A stretch of 64,000 nt of DNA, from NCBI RefSeq assembly GCF_050281185.1, contig NZ_JBNNWS010000002.1, positions 124,001 to 188,000 of the forward strand. The letters are read 5' to 3'. Both the position numbers and the translations under genes were made by a program. This DNA is from Heyndrickxia sp050281185 (GTDB lineage: Bacteria; Bacillota; Bacilli; Bacillales; Bacillaceae_C). This document shows positions 9,801-17,832 of this stretch, one piece after another; the first letter of the stretch is position 1, and each line of letters opens with the position of its first letter. A model generated the notes under the pieces. It worked only from the letters and a program-made list of their open reading frames with translations. It ran no database searches and was not told where the DNA came from.

Positions 9801-10268
9801 AGCTCCACCACGGATTAATCCTCTCGCTTGCTCCTCATAGGCGTCTTTTAGCTGTTCAAACGTAGCTCCGCCGGTTACTGATAAAGTCTTAGTTGTAGGT
9901 CCCATCGAACCTGCAACGAAACGCGGATGGTCTTCTGTAGAAAAATCTACAGCAGCTTGTTTAGCAATTTTCGCCGCTTCAAAGTTGATTTCTTCTGCCA
10001 AATTCCCAAGCTGATATTCATCTAAGACAATACTAGTCGCACCGAATGTATTTGTTTCGATCACATCTGCCCCAGACTCAAGGTATTCCCGGTGAATTTG
10101 TTCAATTACATTTGGTGCGGTAATGATTAAATATTCATTACAACCTTCATATTCTTCCCCACCGAAATCCTTTGCTGTTAAATTTCGATCTTGAATCATC
10201 GTTCCCATCGCACCATCTAATATGATGATTTTTTTCTTCAGCTGTTGTTCAAATAACGTTTGTGCCAT
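6828..10268 (-). CDS. metH: Cobalamin-dependent methionine synthase
   Basis: The protein has 1146 residues, the normal length. It transfers a methyl group from 5-methyl-THF via methylcobalamin to homocysteine. Domains in order: homocysteine-binding module (about 1-310, zinc ligands in LNCATGP near 226 and GGCCGTT near 291); pterin-binding module (about 340-600, ERTNVIGSRKFKR); cap and B12-binding module with the DVHDIG lower-ligand motif near 722; C-terminal SAM-binding reactivation domain (FSFGYPACPNL near 1093). I chose ATG 10268, with AAGGAG 10 bases upstream; the longer frame from 10289 has no ribosome site. It overlaps the end of yitJ by 20 bases and is the last gene of the S-box operon. 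Confidence 0.96.
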   Translation of the reverse strand: MAQTLFEQQLKKKIIILDGAMGTMIQDRNLTAKDFGGEEYEGCNEYLIITAPNVIEQIHREYLESGADVIETNTFGATSIVLDEYQLGNLAEEINFEAAKIAKQAAVDFSTEDHPRFVAGSMGPTTKTLSVTGGATFEQLKDAYEEQARGLIRGGADVLLLETSQDLLNVKAAFLGISAAFEKLHKKIPLLISGTIEPMGTTLAGQSIEAFYISVEHMNPIAVGLNCATGPEFMSEHIRALSDLSTTAVSCYPNAGLPDEEGKYHETPESLAAKIKAFAEKGWLNVAGGCCGTTPAHIKAMVDALQNIPPRLPNTGHPHSVSGIEPFIYEDESVRPLFVGERTNVIGSRKFKRLIAEGKYEEASEVARAQVKNGAHIIDICLADPDREEIEDMEYFIQEIVKKVKVPLMIDSTDEAVIERAFKYCQGKSIINSINLENGEERFEQVTPLLLQYGGAIVVGTIDEVGMGVTAERKLEIALRSYDLLVNKYKINPSDIIFDPLVFPAGTGDEQYFRAAKETVEGIRLIKKRLPECQTILGVSNVSFGLPPAGREVLNSVFLYHCTKAGLDYAIVNTEKLERFASIPEAEVRMAEELLFETSEQALADFTEFYRGKKKEKKVDARTLSLPERLAEYVVEGTKEGLMEDLQKALEEYPSPLAIINGPLMEGMSEVGRLFNDNQLIVAEVLQSAEVMKTSVSFLEPFMEKNDATSSKGKILLATVKGDVHDIGKNLVDIILNNNGYDVVDLGIKVAPSELIEAVRREKPNLIGLSGLLVKSAQQMVLTAQDLREANIDIPILVGGAALSRKFTTNKIIPEYNGLVVYAKDAMDGLALANRVQDEKEREILLQEQREKQLQQLEIERTIPKPVKKVFERSPISKDAPVYIPSDLKSHILRDYSISHIEPYVNMQMLLGHHLGLKGKVARLLEEQDEKAEKLKEQVDDLLAMVKNEKIIEPSAIYQFFPAQSEGNDVIIYDPVNPSTEIERFTFPRQEKAQYLCLADYLRSVDSGVMDYVGMFAVVAGKNIRTRANQFKEQGDYFRSHALQSMALEFAEGFAERVHQLMRDQWGFPDAPDFTMQQRFSAKYQGQRFSFGYPACPNLEDQEKLFKLIQPEKIGLHLTEGFMMEPEAAVTALVFSHPEARYFNVL

Positions 10269-12093
10269 GGATGACCTGCTCCTTTTCATGTATATAATTC
10301 GAACATTCGACCGTTAAATCATAACGGACAAATGGGGTAATCAAATAAATGCCATTAAAATAATCCATGGCAGTATCAATCAGCGATTTTGAGATAGCTA
10401 AGCTTTCTCTCGTTGCTTGAATTGGGTCATCCTTAGCCTTTTCCATTGTTTCTAAAATGGAGTCCGTTAAGCTTATCCCAGGAACCTCATGATGTAAAAA
10501 ATTCGCATTTTTATAGCTTGTTAACGGCATAATGCCAATATAAATAGGTGTATCTAAATGCTTAGTTGCTTCATACACTTCGATTATTTTTTCCTCGCTA
10601 AAAAGAGGCTGGGTAATAAAATAGTCAGCACCACTCTTGATTTTCTTCTCGAGACGACCGACTGCACGGTCGAGATTTCTGACATTTGGATTGAATGCTG
10701 CTGCAACGGAAAAAGAAGCTTTTTGCCGTAATGACTTTCCTGAATACGAAATTCCTTCATTAAATTGTTTAATCATTTGGATTAAGTCCATAGATGAAAC
10801 ATCATAAACAGATGTAGCTCCCGGAAAGTCTCCAATTTTCGAAGGATCACCAGTAACAGCTAAAACCTGATTAATCCCCAGTGCATCAAGACCCATTAAA
10901 TGAGATTGCAATCCAATTAAATTTCGATCACGACAAGTAATATGAACGAGCGGGCGAATGTTATATTGCTCTTTTAAAATCGTCCCCATCGCGACATTAC
11001 TCATTCTTGGTGAAGCTAAAGAATTATCCGCCATCGTAATCGCATCGATATTTGCTGCTTTTAATGCTTTTGCTCCTTCAATAAAGCGATCTGTTTGAAG
11101 ATGCTTCGGTGTATCTAGTTCCACAATGATCGATGTCCGTTTCCTTACAATCTCGTGAAGTGGCGGTTCATCATCTACACGCGGGGAAACTAATTCAATT
11201 TTCTCCCGAACCGGCTTTACCACTTTCTGTGTAATCGGCTGGAGCCCACGAACCCCCTCAGAAATCGCCTTTATATGCTCAGGAGTCGTTCCACAGCAGC
11301 CTCCAATTAAGCGAACCCCTTGTTTCACTAGTTGAACGGCACACTCCTTGAAATAACCCGCATTATTTGTAAAAACAAAACGGCCATCCTCGTAATCTAA
11401 TAAACTTGCATTTGGATAAGCTGATAAATAAGCATTGTTAGGCAGCGGCACCTCTTCAAGTGATTGAATCATATGATGCGGACCGAGCCGGCAATTTAAA
11501 CCAACAATGTCTGCACCTAGCTCCTCCAATTGCTTTAATCCGTCCTTTAAATCTAACCCATTTTGCAGCACACCAGGCTCTAACAGTGAAAATTGTGCTA
11601 TAACAGGGATATCTATTTCCAATTTCGCAATCTCAACCACTGAAAAAAGTTCCTCTACATCATAAAAGGTTTCAAGAAGGATCCCGTCAACACCTTCATT
11701 TAGTATATGAAACAACTGCTCTCTAAAGCTTCTTTTAATCTCAGACAATGAGATGTCTGCTTTCCGTACCCCCCTATACCCTCCGAAGGAACCCAAAATA
11801 ATCGTTTCACCTGTTGCCGCTTTTTTCGCAATTCGAACTGCTTCTACATTAATCGCCTTTACTTGTTCTTCGAGCCCATACTGGCCAAGCTTAAAATAAT
11901 TGGCTCCATACGTATTCGTTTGAATGACCTGTGCCCCTGCCTGAATATAGGCTTTATGGATATTATAAATGTCCTCAGGATGGGACAAATTAAATTCCTC
12001 ATAGCAAGTGTCCTTCCCATAAGAATAAAGAAGTGTACCCATCGCCCCATCTGCTACTAGAATAGAAGATTTAAGTCTCTCTTTAATGTTCAT
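10249..12093 (-). CDS. yitJ: Bifunctional homocysteine S-methyltransferase / 5,10-methylenetetrahydrofolate reductase
   Basis: The protein has 614 residues. The N-terminal half (about 1-300) is a homocysteine S-methyltransferase module with the zinc motif GGCCGTT near residue 266. The C-terminal half (about 320-614) is a MetF-like TIM barrel (VELDTPKHLQTDRF, LAVTGDPSK, FITQPLF) that reduces methylene-THF to methyl-THF. The enzyme therefore supplies the methyl donor used by MetH, encoded next. The ATG at 12093 has AAAGGTG at suitable distance; the GTG at 12102 lies inside that box. It is 31 bases downstream of metC in the same operon, as in the B. subtilis YitJ architecture. Confidence 0.93.
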   Translation of the reverse strand: MNIKERLKSSILVADGAMGTLLYSYGKDTCYEEFNLSHPEDIYNIHKAYIQAGAQVIQTNTYGANYFKLGQYGLEEQVKAINVEAVRIAKKAATGETIILGSFGGYRGVRKADISLSEIKRSFREQLFHILNEGVDGILLETFYDVEELFSVVEIAKLEIDIPVIAQFSLLEPGVLQNGLDLKDGLKQLEELGADIVGLNCRLGPHHMIQSLEEVPLPNNAYLSAYPNASLLDYEDGRFVFTNNAGYFKECAVQLVKQGVRLIGGCCGTTPEHIKAISEGVRGLQPITQKVVKPVREKIELVSPRVDDEPPLHEIVRKRTSIIVELDTPKHLQTDRFIEGAKALKAANIDAITMADNSLASPRMSNVAMGTILKEQYNIRPLVHITCRDRNLIGLQSHLMGLDALGINQVLAVTGDPSKIGDFPGATSVYDVSSMDLIQMIKQFNEGISYSGKSLRQKASFSVAAAFNPNVRNLDRAVGRLEKKIKSGADYFITQPLFSEEKIIEVYEATKHLDTPIYIGIMPLTSYKNANFLHHEVPGISLTDSILETMEKAKDDPIQATRESLAISKSLIDTAMDYFNGIYLITPFVRYDLTVECSNYIHEKEQVIHGTNVI

Positions 12094-12123
12094 ATTAACC
12101 ACACCTTTATAATAATTTCCAAC

Positions 12124-13308
12124 TTACACTTGATTGCTTACACCAACTAAACTCGATGCTGTTACAAGGGCTTGCTCGATATCCTCGATCAGGTCCTTAA
12201 CATTCTCAAGCCCTACAGACAAACGCAGTAACCCATCTGTAATTCCTCTTTTCTCCCTTTCTCCTTTTGGCATCGCCGCATGGGACATTGTTGCAGGGTA
12301 CGATAAAATTGACTCCACCGCTCCCAAGCTGACCGCAAAAACAGGAATTTCCAAATGCTCTACGAAAGCTTTCGTTATTGCTTGATTAGGAAGCTGAAAA
12401 GATAAAACAGCTCCAGCACCGGCTGCTTGTCGGAAATGGATTGAATGCCCTGGATGGGTAGTAAACCCTGGGTAAAACACTTCTTCTACAAGTGGATGCT
12501 TTTGTAAATAGGTAGCAATTTCTATAGCAGACTGTGAAGATTGCCCGAGCCGAACACTTAATGTTTTCATCCCTCTTAATAGAAGCCAGCAATCGTGGAC
12601 ACCGAGGATTGAACCGAATGCATTTTGTATAAAGCCTAATTGCTTAGCGAGATGGACATCTTTAACCACCGCTAATCCTGCAACGACATCACTATGACCC
12701 GATAAAAATTTTGTTGCACTATGCAATACAATATCCGCGCCAAGGTCAAGCGGCCTTTGAAGAAGAGGTGTCATAAATGTATTGTCTACAAAGACTAAAC
12801 AATCATTTGCTTTTGCCAGCTTCACAATCCCTTCAATGTCCGTGATGGAAAGAAGCGGGTTAGAAGGAGTTTCAACGTATACTACTTTTGTGTTCGGTTT
12901 AAAGGATGCTGCCACTTCATGTAAATCAGTCATATTAACGAAAGTGTGCTCGATTTTGAACCTCGATAAAACCTCTGTAATCATCCGATAGGTTCCACCG
13001 TAAACATCCTTTGAAATCAAAACATGATCCCCTGCTGAAAGCAGCATAAAAGCAGAAGAGATTGCTGCCATCCCAGACGTAAATGCAAATCCTTTCGCTC
13101 CCCCTTCAAGCTCAGCGATTGCATCCTCTAGTACCTGTCTTGTAGGATTGCCGGAACGGCTATAATCAAAAGGGCCAAATGTATCAAATTGATTTTGGTG
13201 AAATGTAGAAGAATAATGAATAGGCGGATTAATAGCTCCATTTGCTACATCGATAAACGAAGATTGAGAAATCAGTTTCGTTTCAATGTCAAAATGATCT
13301 CTGCTCAT
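12124..13308 (-). CDS. metC: Cystathionine beta-lyase, PLP-dependent
   Basis: The protein has 394 residues and belongs to the Cys/Met metabolism PLP enzyme family. The Schiff-base lysine is Lys200 in HSATKFLSGH. YSRSGNPTR (49-57) and the TSGMAA motif (78-83) contact PLP. It cleaves cystathionine to homocysteine, pyruvate and ammonia. Position, directly after metI with a 4-base ATGA overlap, supports the beta-lyase role over a gamma-lyase, although the two are hard to separate by motif. Confidence 0.88.
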   Translation of the reverse strand: MSRDHFDIETKLISQSSFIDVANGAINPPIHYSSTFHQNQFDTFGPFDYSRSGNPTRQVLEDAIAELEGGAKGFAFTSGMAAISSAFMLLSAGDHVLISKDVYGGTYRMITEVLSRFKIEHTFVNMTDLHEVAASFKPNTKVVYVETPSNPLLSITDIEGIVKLAKANDCLVFVDNTFMTPLLQRPLDLGADIVLHSATKFLSGHSDVVAGLAVVKDVHLAKQLGFIQNAFGSILGVHDCWLLLRGMKTLSVRLGQSSQSAIEIATYLQKHPLVEEVFYPGFTTHPGHSIHFRQAAGAGAVLSFQLPNQAITKAFVEHLEIPVFAVSLGAVESILSYPATMSHAAMPKGEREKRGITDGLLRLSVGLENVKDLIEDIEQALVTASSLVGVSNQV

Positions 13309-14426
13309 CGAATCAATTCCTCCTGTTTAACCGTTGTAAAAGCCTGCTCTAAATCACTTTCTAAATCCTCTACGTGCTCCACTCCAACTGAAAACCGAAG
13401 TAATCGATTGCAAACTCCGTTCTTAATTCGAATTTCCTCTGGGATATCTCCATGCGTTTGTGTCGCCGGATACGTGATAAAGCTTTCGACACCCCCTAGA
13501 CTTTCTGCAAATGTAATGAGATTTAGATTTTGCAGAAATGCTGGGACCCACTCTTCTTTTTCCAAGCGAAATGAAACCATGCCCCCTTTGTTCGGATAAA
13601 ATACATCGGTCACTTCCGATCTTTCACGTAAAAAGGCGACAAGCTGCTTGGCATTTTCTTGGTGTTTTTCCATTCTTAATGCGAGTGTCTTCAGTCCTCT
13701 TATTAAAAGCCAGGAATCAAACGGAGAGAGGACAGCACCTGCTCCATTATGAAATGCGGCAAGACGACCGCATATTTCCTCACCTTTAGCGACAACCAGT
13801 CCTGCTAAAACATCATTATGTCCGCCGATATATTTCGTTGCACTATGTATAACAATATCGGCTCCTTGAATGATCGGTTTTTGAAGATAGGGCGTGAGAA
13901 ATGTATTATCGACAATAAGTAGCAAATGATGTTTCTTTGCAATGGCTGCAACTGCTTCAATATCGGTTTCAATCATTAACGGATTAGTCGGTGTTTCAAT
14001 GAAAATGGCTTTCGTTCTTTCATTAATTGATTTCTCCAACAGCTCTAGATTATTAACATTAATATAATTAGCTGTGATGCCATAAGCTTTTGAATAGTGT
14101 TCAAACAACCGATAGGTCCCGCCATATAAATCATCTGTTGCGATCAATTCGTCATCTTTTTGAAAAAGGGATAGAACAAGCTGTATCGCCGCCATCCCCG
14201 AGCTACAGGCATAGCCTTGATCCCCTTCCTCTAATTTCGCAAAGCTCTCCTCTAGAAGAGCACGTGTCGGATTTTTCGTCCGAGAATAATCAAAGCCGGT
14301 TGATAACCCAATTCCTTCATGACGGTAAGCAGTTGATAAATAGATCGGCGGATTAACCGTGCCCGTCTCCGTTTCACTTCGATTCCCAACTTGAACAAGT
14401 TTTGTTTGAATATGATGGTTTCCCAT
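13305..14426 (-). CDS. metI: Cystathionine gamma-synthase / O-acetylhomoserine thiolyase
   Basis: The protein has 373 residues and shares the fold of MetC. Lys198 in HSATKYIGGH is the PLP lysine, with SSGMAA at 75-80. It condenses an activated homoserine with cysteine (or sulfide) to give cystathionine (or homocysteine). The ATG follows GGGAGG. It is the first gene of the operon, about 220 bases downstream of the S-box terminator. The order metI-metC matches B. subtilis; the extension into yitJ-metH puts the whole route to methionine in one transcript. Confidence 0.88.
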   Translation of the reverse strand: MGNHHIQTKLVQVGNRSETETGTVNPPIYLSTAYRHEGIGLSTGFDYSRTKNPTRALLEESFAKLEEGDQGYACSSGMAAIQLVLSLFQKDDELIATDDLYGGTYRLFEHYSKAYGITANYINVNNLELLEKSINERTKAIFIETPTNPLMIETDIEAVAAIAKKHHLLLIVDNTFLTPYLQKPIIQGADIVIHSATKYIGGHNDVLAGLVVAKGEEICGRLAAFHNGAGAVLSPFDSWLLIRGLKTLALRMEKHQENAKQLVAFLRERSEVTDVFYPNKGGMVSFRLEKEEWVPAFLQNLNLITFAESLGGVESFITYPATQTHGDIPEEIRIKNGVCNRLLRFSVGVEHVEDLESDLEQAFTTVKQEELIR

Positions 14427-14653
14427 AAACTTTCCTCCCTTTTATGAAAAGGGGTGAGCGTCGCTAACTTTTTTAGTATTTTCAATCGACGATTAATTCT
14501 AACTAAAATAGCATAAATAATTAGTCTAACTTCGCTCTGCTCACACCGCCTTATTAGAAGAATTCTAATTCCTTCATGATAAATGGTAGAGACGATAATC
14601 GGCTCTATATTGGTTTTGTACGTACGAATATGGGGAGAAAAAACAACAAAAAA

Positions 14654-14799
14654 AGGACTCCTATAAGAAGAAGTCCTGTTCAGTCATTAGATTCTCCTTA
14701 TCGTTCAGGTTTAAAACCTGCTGGAATTAGCACCGTGTCATAAAAAATGACTGGTTGCTGAGGCGTCATAGGGCCAGTCCCTCAACCTCTCTAGATAAG
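14654..14799 (-). promoter_or_regulatory. SAM-I (S-box) riboswitch upstream of the met operon
   Basis: Read on the minus strand, the P1 strand CTTATC (14799-14794) is followed by AGAGAGG, GAGGGACTGGCCC, then CAGCAACC and GGTGCTAATTCC. It closes with GATAAG (14702-14697). These are the hallmark S-box segments. A terminator stem AGGACT...AGTCCT with a T-run lies at 14677-14654. Binding of SAM should favour termination and shut off metI-metC-yitJ-metH. Confidence 0.96.
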
Positions 14800-14868
14800 A
14801 TTTTGATTATTTAATTATCCCGAAATATTTTAGCTTAATGAATAATTTACAATAATTAGCTAAAATAA

Positions 14869-15360
14869 TCAAGATAAATTTATTTTAGAAATTTTATGCG
14901 GCAGCAAAAATGCAATCACTCCAATTAATGTAGCAAAGAAACAGACGATCATTCCGATCATATATCCTAGTCCAGTCATAAACATGTCCTCACCCGGATA
15001 CGATGGTTTGATGGTAGAATTTTTATAAGCTAAATAGATGAATAGTCCGATATATATGGATTGACCGACTATTACCGCATGTAGCCTTTTTAATAAAGGC
15101 TTCCTAAAGCTTTCTTTTATAAATACCCATGCAATCACACTTACAACCGGTGATATTACAATAAAAAAAGGTGTTGAAAACGGGATGAAAAAAACACCTA
15201 AAATAGTCAAACCTATTAATATAATGTTTATTACTAATATCGAGCCTCCTGCAGTCCATGCATTTTTAAAATCAAATCTTGTTTTAAGATTTTGTCGGAT
15301 AAATATTAAACTAAAAAACGCTAAAAATAGTGCAATACATCCCAACATGGTTAACGACAT
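14869..15360 (-). CDS. Multi-spanning membrane protein, unknown function
   Basis: The protein has 163 residues with about five membrane segments (roughly 3-21, 38-58, 62-82, 93-112, 130-153). The ATG at 15360 has AGGAGGGGG just upstream. It is 50 bases downstream of the HAAS-domain gene, so the three genes padR, HAAS protein and this one look like one unit. A palindrome resembling the site in front of padR separates it from its neighbour, so it may also have its own regulated promoter. I do not recognise the family. Confidence 0.65.
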   Translation of the reverse strand: MSLTMLGCIALFLAFFSLIFIRQNLKTRFDFKNAWTAGGSILVINIILIGLTILGVFFIPFSTPFFIVISPVVSVIAWVFIKESFRKPLLKRLHAVIVGQSIYIGLFIYLAYKNSTIKPSYPGEDMFMTGLGYMIGMIVCFFATLIGVIAFLLPHKISKINLS

Positions 15361-15378
15361 ATTTTCCCCCTCCTAATA

Positions 15379-15397
15379 TACATAGAAATTCTATGTA
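15379..15397. promoter_or_regulatory. Palindromic operator candidate (PadR site)
   Basis: TACATAGAAATTCTATGTA has perfect 9-bp arms about one central base. Fifteen bases of it match TAGAAATAAGATGTA in front of padR (16391-16405) at 12 positions. That is consistent with both being bound by the local PadR protein. Confidence 0.45.
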
Positions 15398-15410
15398 GTA
15401 TTTTAAAAAA

Positions 15411-16049
15411 TTAGAGACCATTTACGATCCCAAATTTATAAGCTACTTTACTAATCGGATAGAAACATAAAGTGGACAAAACACAAAAGAAAAGAAACAT
15501 CGGATTTAATAAAGGTGAGAAAAAGCCTTCTGGATAAAATTCAAAAAGAACCGCTACCATTAAAGCTACATTAGGAATTAAAGCGACTATTAACGTTTTA
15601 CGTACAAGCCTTTTCCCCTTTGGTCCATATTGTTTACCGATAAAATATCCTATGTAAAACCAGTAAAGTAAATAAAGCAGAAGAATGTACTCAGACATAT
15701 GGACCAAGAAAGTCCAGACATTGCTCAATATCGGAAATAACGATGCTTGATTGCTGATTGCTATGAAAAAACCGCCAATAAAAAAACACCAGTTTATTAG
15801 AATAAAATGTATTGGGGTATTCTGTTTTGAATTGGATGTTGTACAAAAACCCTTTCCTAATTCTATAGGATCCCCCATGGAATCGAGTACCTCTTCAAGC
15901 GCTTGTTTCTCACTAACCCCTAATAGCATTCTTTCCTTTACTCCCTCTTCAATATGCGAAGAGATTTCATTACAAATTCCAACTGCATCAGGATGATTGT
16001 CTAAAGCTACTTTTACATTATCTATATATTCAACCTTTAACTTTAACAT
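15411..16049 (-). CDS. HAAS-domain (DUF1700-like) membrane protein
   Basis: The protein has 212 residues. The first 70 residues form the helical HAAS/DUF1700-type domain (EISSHIEEGVKERMLLGVSE, then ALEEVLDSMGDPIELGKGF). Four hydrophobic segments follow (about 83-103, 110-131, 144-164, 172-192). Such proteins are nearly always encoded beside a PadR regulator and are thought to be membrane partners in envelope stress or antimicrobial sensing. The start ATG overlaps the padR stop by one base (TAATG), so the two genes are translationally coupled. Longer forms upstream would run into padR. Confidence 0.78.
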   Translation of the reverse strand: MLKLKVEYIDNVKVALDNHPDAVGICNEISSHIEEGVKERMLLGVSEKQALEEVLDSMGDPIELGKGFCTTSNSKQNTPIHFILINWCFFIGGFFIAISNQASLFPILSNVWTFLVHMSEYILLLYLLYWFYIGYFIGKQYGPKGKRLVRKTLIVALIPNVALMVAVLFEFYPEGFFSPLLNPMFLFFCVLSTLCFYPISKVAYKFGIVNGL

Positions 16050-16375
16050 TATGAATCTCCCAACACCTTGGACATCACACTGACAAAACTGTTCCATTCC
16101 TTTGACTTATGAAGTAAAACCTCTTTTCCATCCTTTGTAATACGGTAATATTTTCGAGCTGGCCCCTTTTCCTGCTCCTGCCAATAGGAATCAATATATC
16201 CCTTTTCCTCTAACTTTTTCAATGCAGGATATAATGTCCCTTCTTTTACATGAAGTGCTTCATCACTTCTTCTTTCCATTTCCTTCGCTAATTGGTAACC
16301 GTACATGTCTCGTTCATCTAATAAATGCAATAAAAGCAGCGAAGTACTTCCCTTCACAAGTTCCCGATTAAACAA
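16049..16375 (-). CDS. PadR-family transcriptional regulator
   Basis: The protein has 108 residues. The winged helix motif is clear: LLLLHLLDERDMYGYQLAKE, then KEGTLYPALKKLEEKGYID and the wing ARKYYRITKDG. The C-terminal dimerisation helix is short, as in PadR subfamily 2. It probably represses its own operon; an imperfect operator lies at 16391-16405, just upstream of the start. Ligand unknown. Confidence 0.9.
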   Translation of the reverse strand: MFNRELVKGSTSLLLLHLLDERDMYGYQLAKEMERRSDEALHVKEGTLYPALKKLEEKGYIDSYWQEQEKGPARKYYRITKDGKEVLLHKSKEWNSFVSVMSKVLGDS

Positions 16376-16390
16376 AATATATCACCTACC

Positions 16391-16405
16391 TAGAAATAAG
16401 ATGTA
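16391..16405. promoter_or_regulatory. Operator candidate upstream of padR
   Basis: TAGAAATAAGATGTA lies 16-30 bases upstream of the padR start. It matches the right-hand 15 bases of the perfect palindrome at 15379-15397 except for three central bases. Confidence 0.4.
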
Positions 16406-16454
16406 TAGATTGTTTTTAACATATTAAGGAAACAAAAGCAATAAAAAAATCAAT

Positions 16455-17507
16455 CTACAAATCTTCCCCATTATATTTTAATATTGCTGTGGTATCTTCA
16501 GGATAGATATTTCTTATAGCTTCAATAATTTCTTCTTTTCTAGTATTTACTTCTGGTTCAACTACTATATCTTCAAGATCATAAGGTCCTATTCGCCAAT
16601 GACCAATAACTGCTCCCTTAAATTCTCCATCAATTAACAAATACTGTAATACTTCATAACCCTTATATTTTTCCTTAAGTGCTGACATATTCGCTCGCAC
16701 TAAAAAATCGGATTTATCCAACATAAATACCGAACGAAAATCAGTTAATTGTTTATATTCTTTTACATCTTCACTTCGCATATAGCCTTTACCGAGATCT
16801 TTAATATCAACAAGCGCAATTTTTTCTTCTTCTTGTAATACTGTTATTACAGACCTTATTACTTTAATACTTAAGCTTGACCAGCTCTTAATTTGTTCTT
16901 CGGAAGCGAATACCATTCCATTTAAAAAATTTAAGATCACGTTTTTGAGAGAATCTATAAATTCCTCATCACTTACATTTATTTCAAACCATTCAGTAGC
17001 AAAATCGAACCATCCTGTATCCCAGTCTGTATCAACCTGGTCTTCATATACTAAAAAGGCTTCTTGTAGACTTTGTAAAGCCTTTGTAATTTCCGAGCTT
17101 GTATATGGAAGTTCTCCTTTCAGCTGTTCTTTCGATATTCCTCCGGTTTTCTTAATTAAACCGATAATCTCTTCATGAATGGGCTTAATCGTTTTTAGCG
17201 TTTTTCGGAATACTGTAGCATACAGTTTCAAATCTTCTTGGAGTACATATCCAACACGTCCTCCAATAAATCGACCTTTTACCATTCGATGTTTCTCTCT
17301 TAATCTACTTGATAGTAAAAAATCATCGATGTTTGTTCGATGTACTAATCTTGGAGGATCGCCTGGCCGTGTAAAATGAACAGGTGCAACGGGCTGTAAC
17401 AGCCTAAATAGTTCAATATATTCTGTATGTCTATTTTCAATATCAATGGGATCGAGTAAACTTTGTCTCTTCATTCGTTCATATAAAATGATCTCTTTAC
17501 TGAGCAT
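16455..17507 (-). CDS. Winged-helix protein resembling the AlkZ/YcaQ (HTH_42) family
   Basis: The protein has 350 residues, all soluble. The N-terminal third has the RLVHRTNIDDF and GRFIGGRVGYVLQED segments. The C-terminus has FLVRANMSALK, YLLIDGEFKGAVIGHWRIG and DIVVEPEV. Together these recall the winged-helix domain proteins related to DNA glycosylases AlkZ/YcaQ, which unhook crosslinks or excise alkylated bases. I cannot find the catalytic Q-x-Q motif of the active enzymes, so function is uncertain. It is transcribed alone, and the family C palindrome lies upstream. The alternative is an uncharacterised regulator. Confidence 0.5.
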   Translation of the reverse strand: MLSKEIILYERMKRQSLLDPIDIENRHTEYIELFRLLQPVAPVHFTRPGDPPRLVHRTNIDDFLLSSRLREKHRMVKGRFIGGRVGYVLQEDLKLYATVFRKTLKTIKPIHEEIIGLIKKTGGISKEQLKGELPYTSSEITKALQSLQEAFLVYEDQVDTDWDTGWFDFATEWFEINVSDEEFIDSLKNVILNFLNGMVFASEEQIKSWSSLSIKVIRSVITVLQEEEKIALVDIKDLGKGYMRSEDVKEYKQLTDFRSVFMLDKSDFLVRANMSALKEKYKGYEVLQYLLIDGEFKGAVIGHWRIGPYDLEDIVVEPEVNTRKEEIIEAIRNIYPEDTTAILKYNGEDL

Positions 17508-17614
17508 GCTAGTATTTCTCCTCTTAAAGTATTAGTTAATAATTATTTCTTGCAGCTTTACTAAAAATCCTTTATATCCTTTTTATAAAAACAAAGTATA
17601 AATAAAAAATGATA

Positions 17615-17664
17615 GAGGGCAGCCCGAGGCAATGTTATTGAACACTTTACCTTAGGCTGCCCTC
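17615..17664 (-). terminator. Terminator of thiT
   Basis: GAGGGCAGCC and GGCTGCCCTC form a 10-bp GC-rich stem with a further CTAAGG/CCGAGG pairing inside. On the minus strand it is followed by a T-rich stretch (ATCATTTTTTATTTATA). It lies about 170 bases after the thiT stop. Confidence 0.75.
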
Positions 17665-17666
17665 CT

Positions 17667-17795
17667 TACAATTTTCTACAAAATCAACATCTAAATCCTT
17701 AATCAAACGTTTGATTAAAAGATCACTAAACCCTTATTAAACTGATGTTTTTTCTGAATCACCCTACGCGAAAATTGTCACTTAAATATAAGTTT
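17667..17795. repeat. Dispersed element, family C (palindrome copy 4)
   Basis: TTACAATTTTCTACAAAA is followed by the palindrome AATCAAACGTTTGATT at 17701-17716 and then the tail ACCCTACGCGAAAATTGTCA. The same tail recurs at the end of the copy at 18720-18945, which extends the shared unit well beyond the palindrome. Confidence 0.6.
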
Positions 17796-17832
17796 TTCCA
17801 CAAGGAATGTTGAACTTTTTAAATAGTATCTC

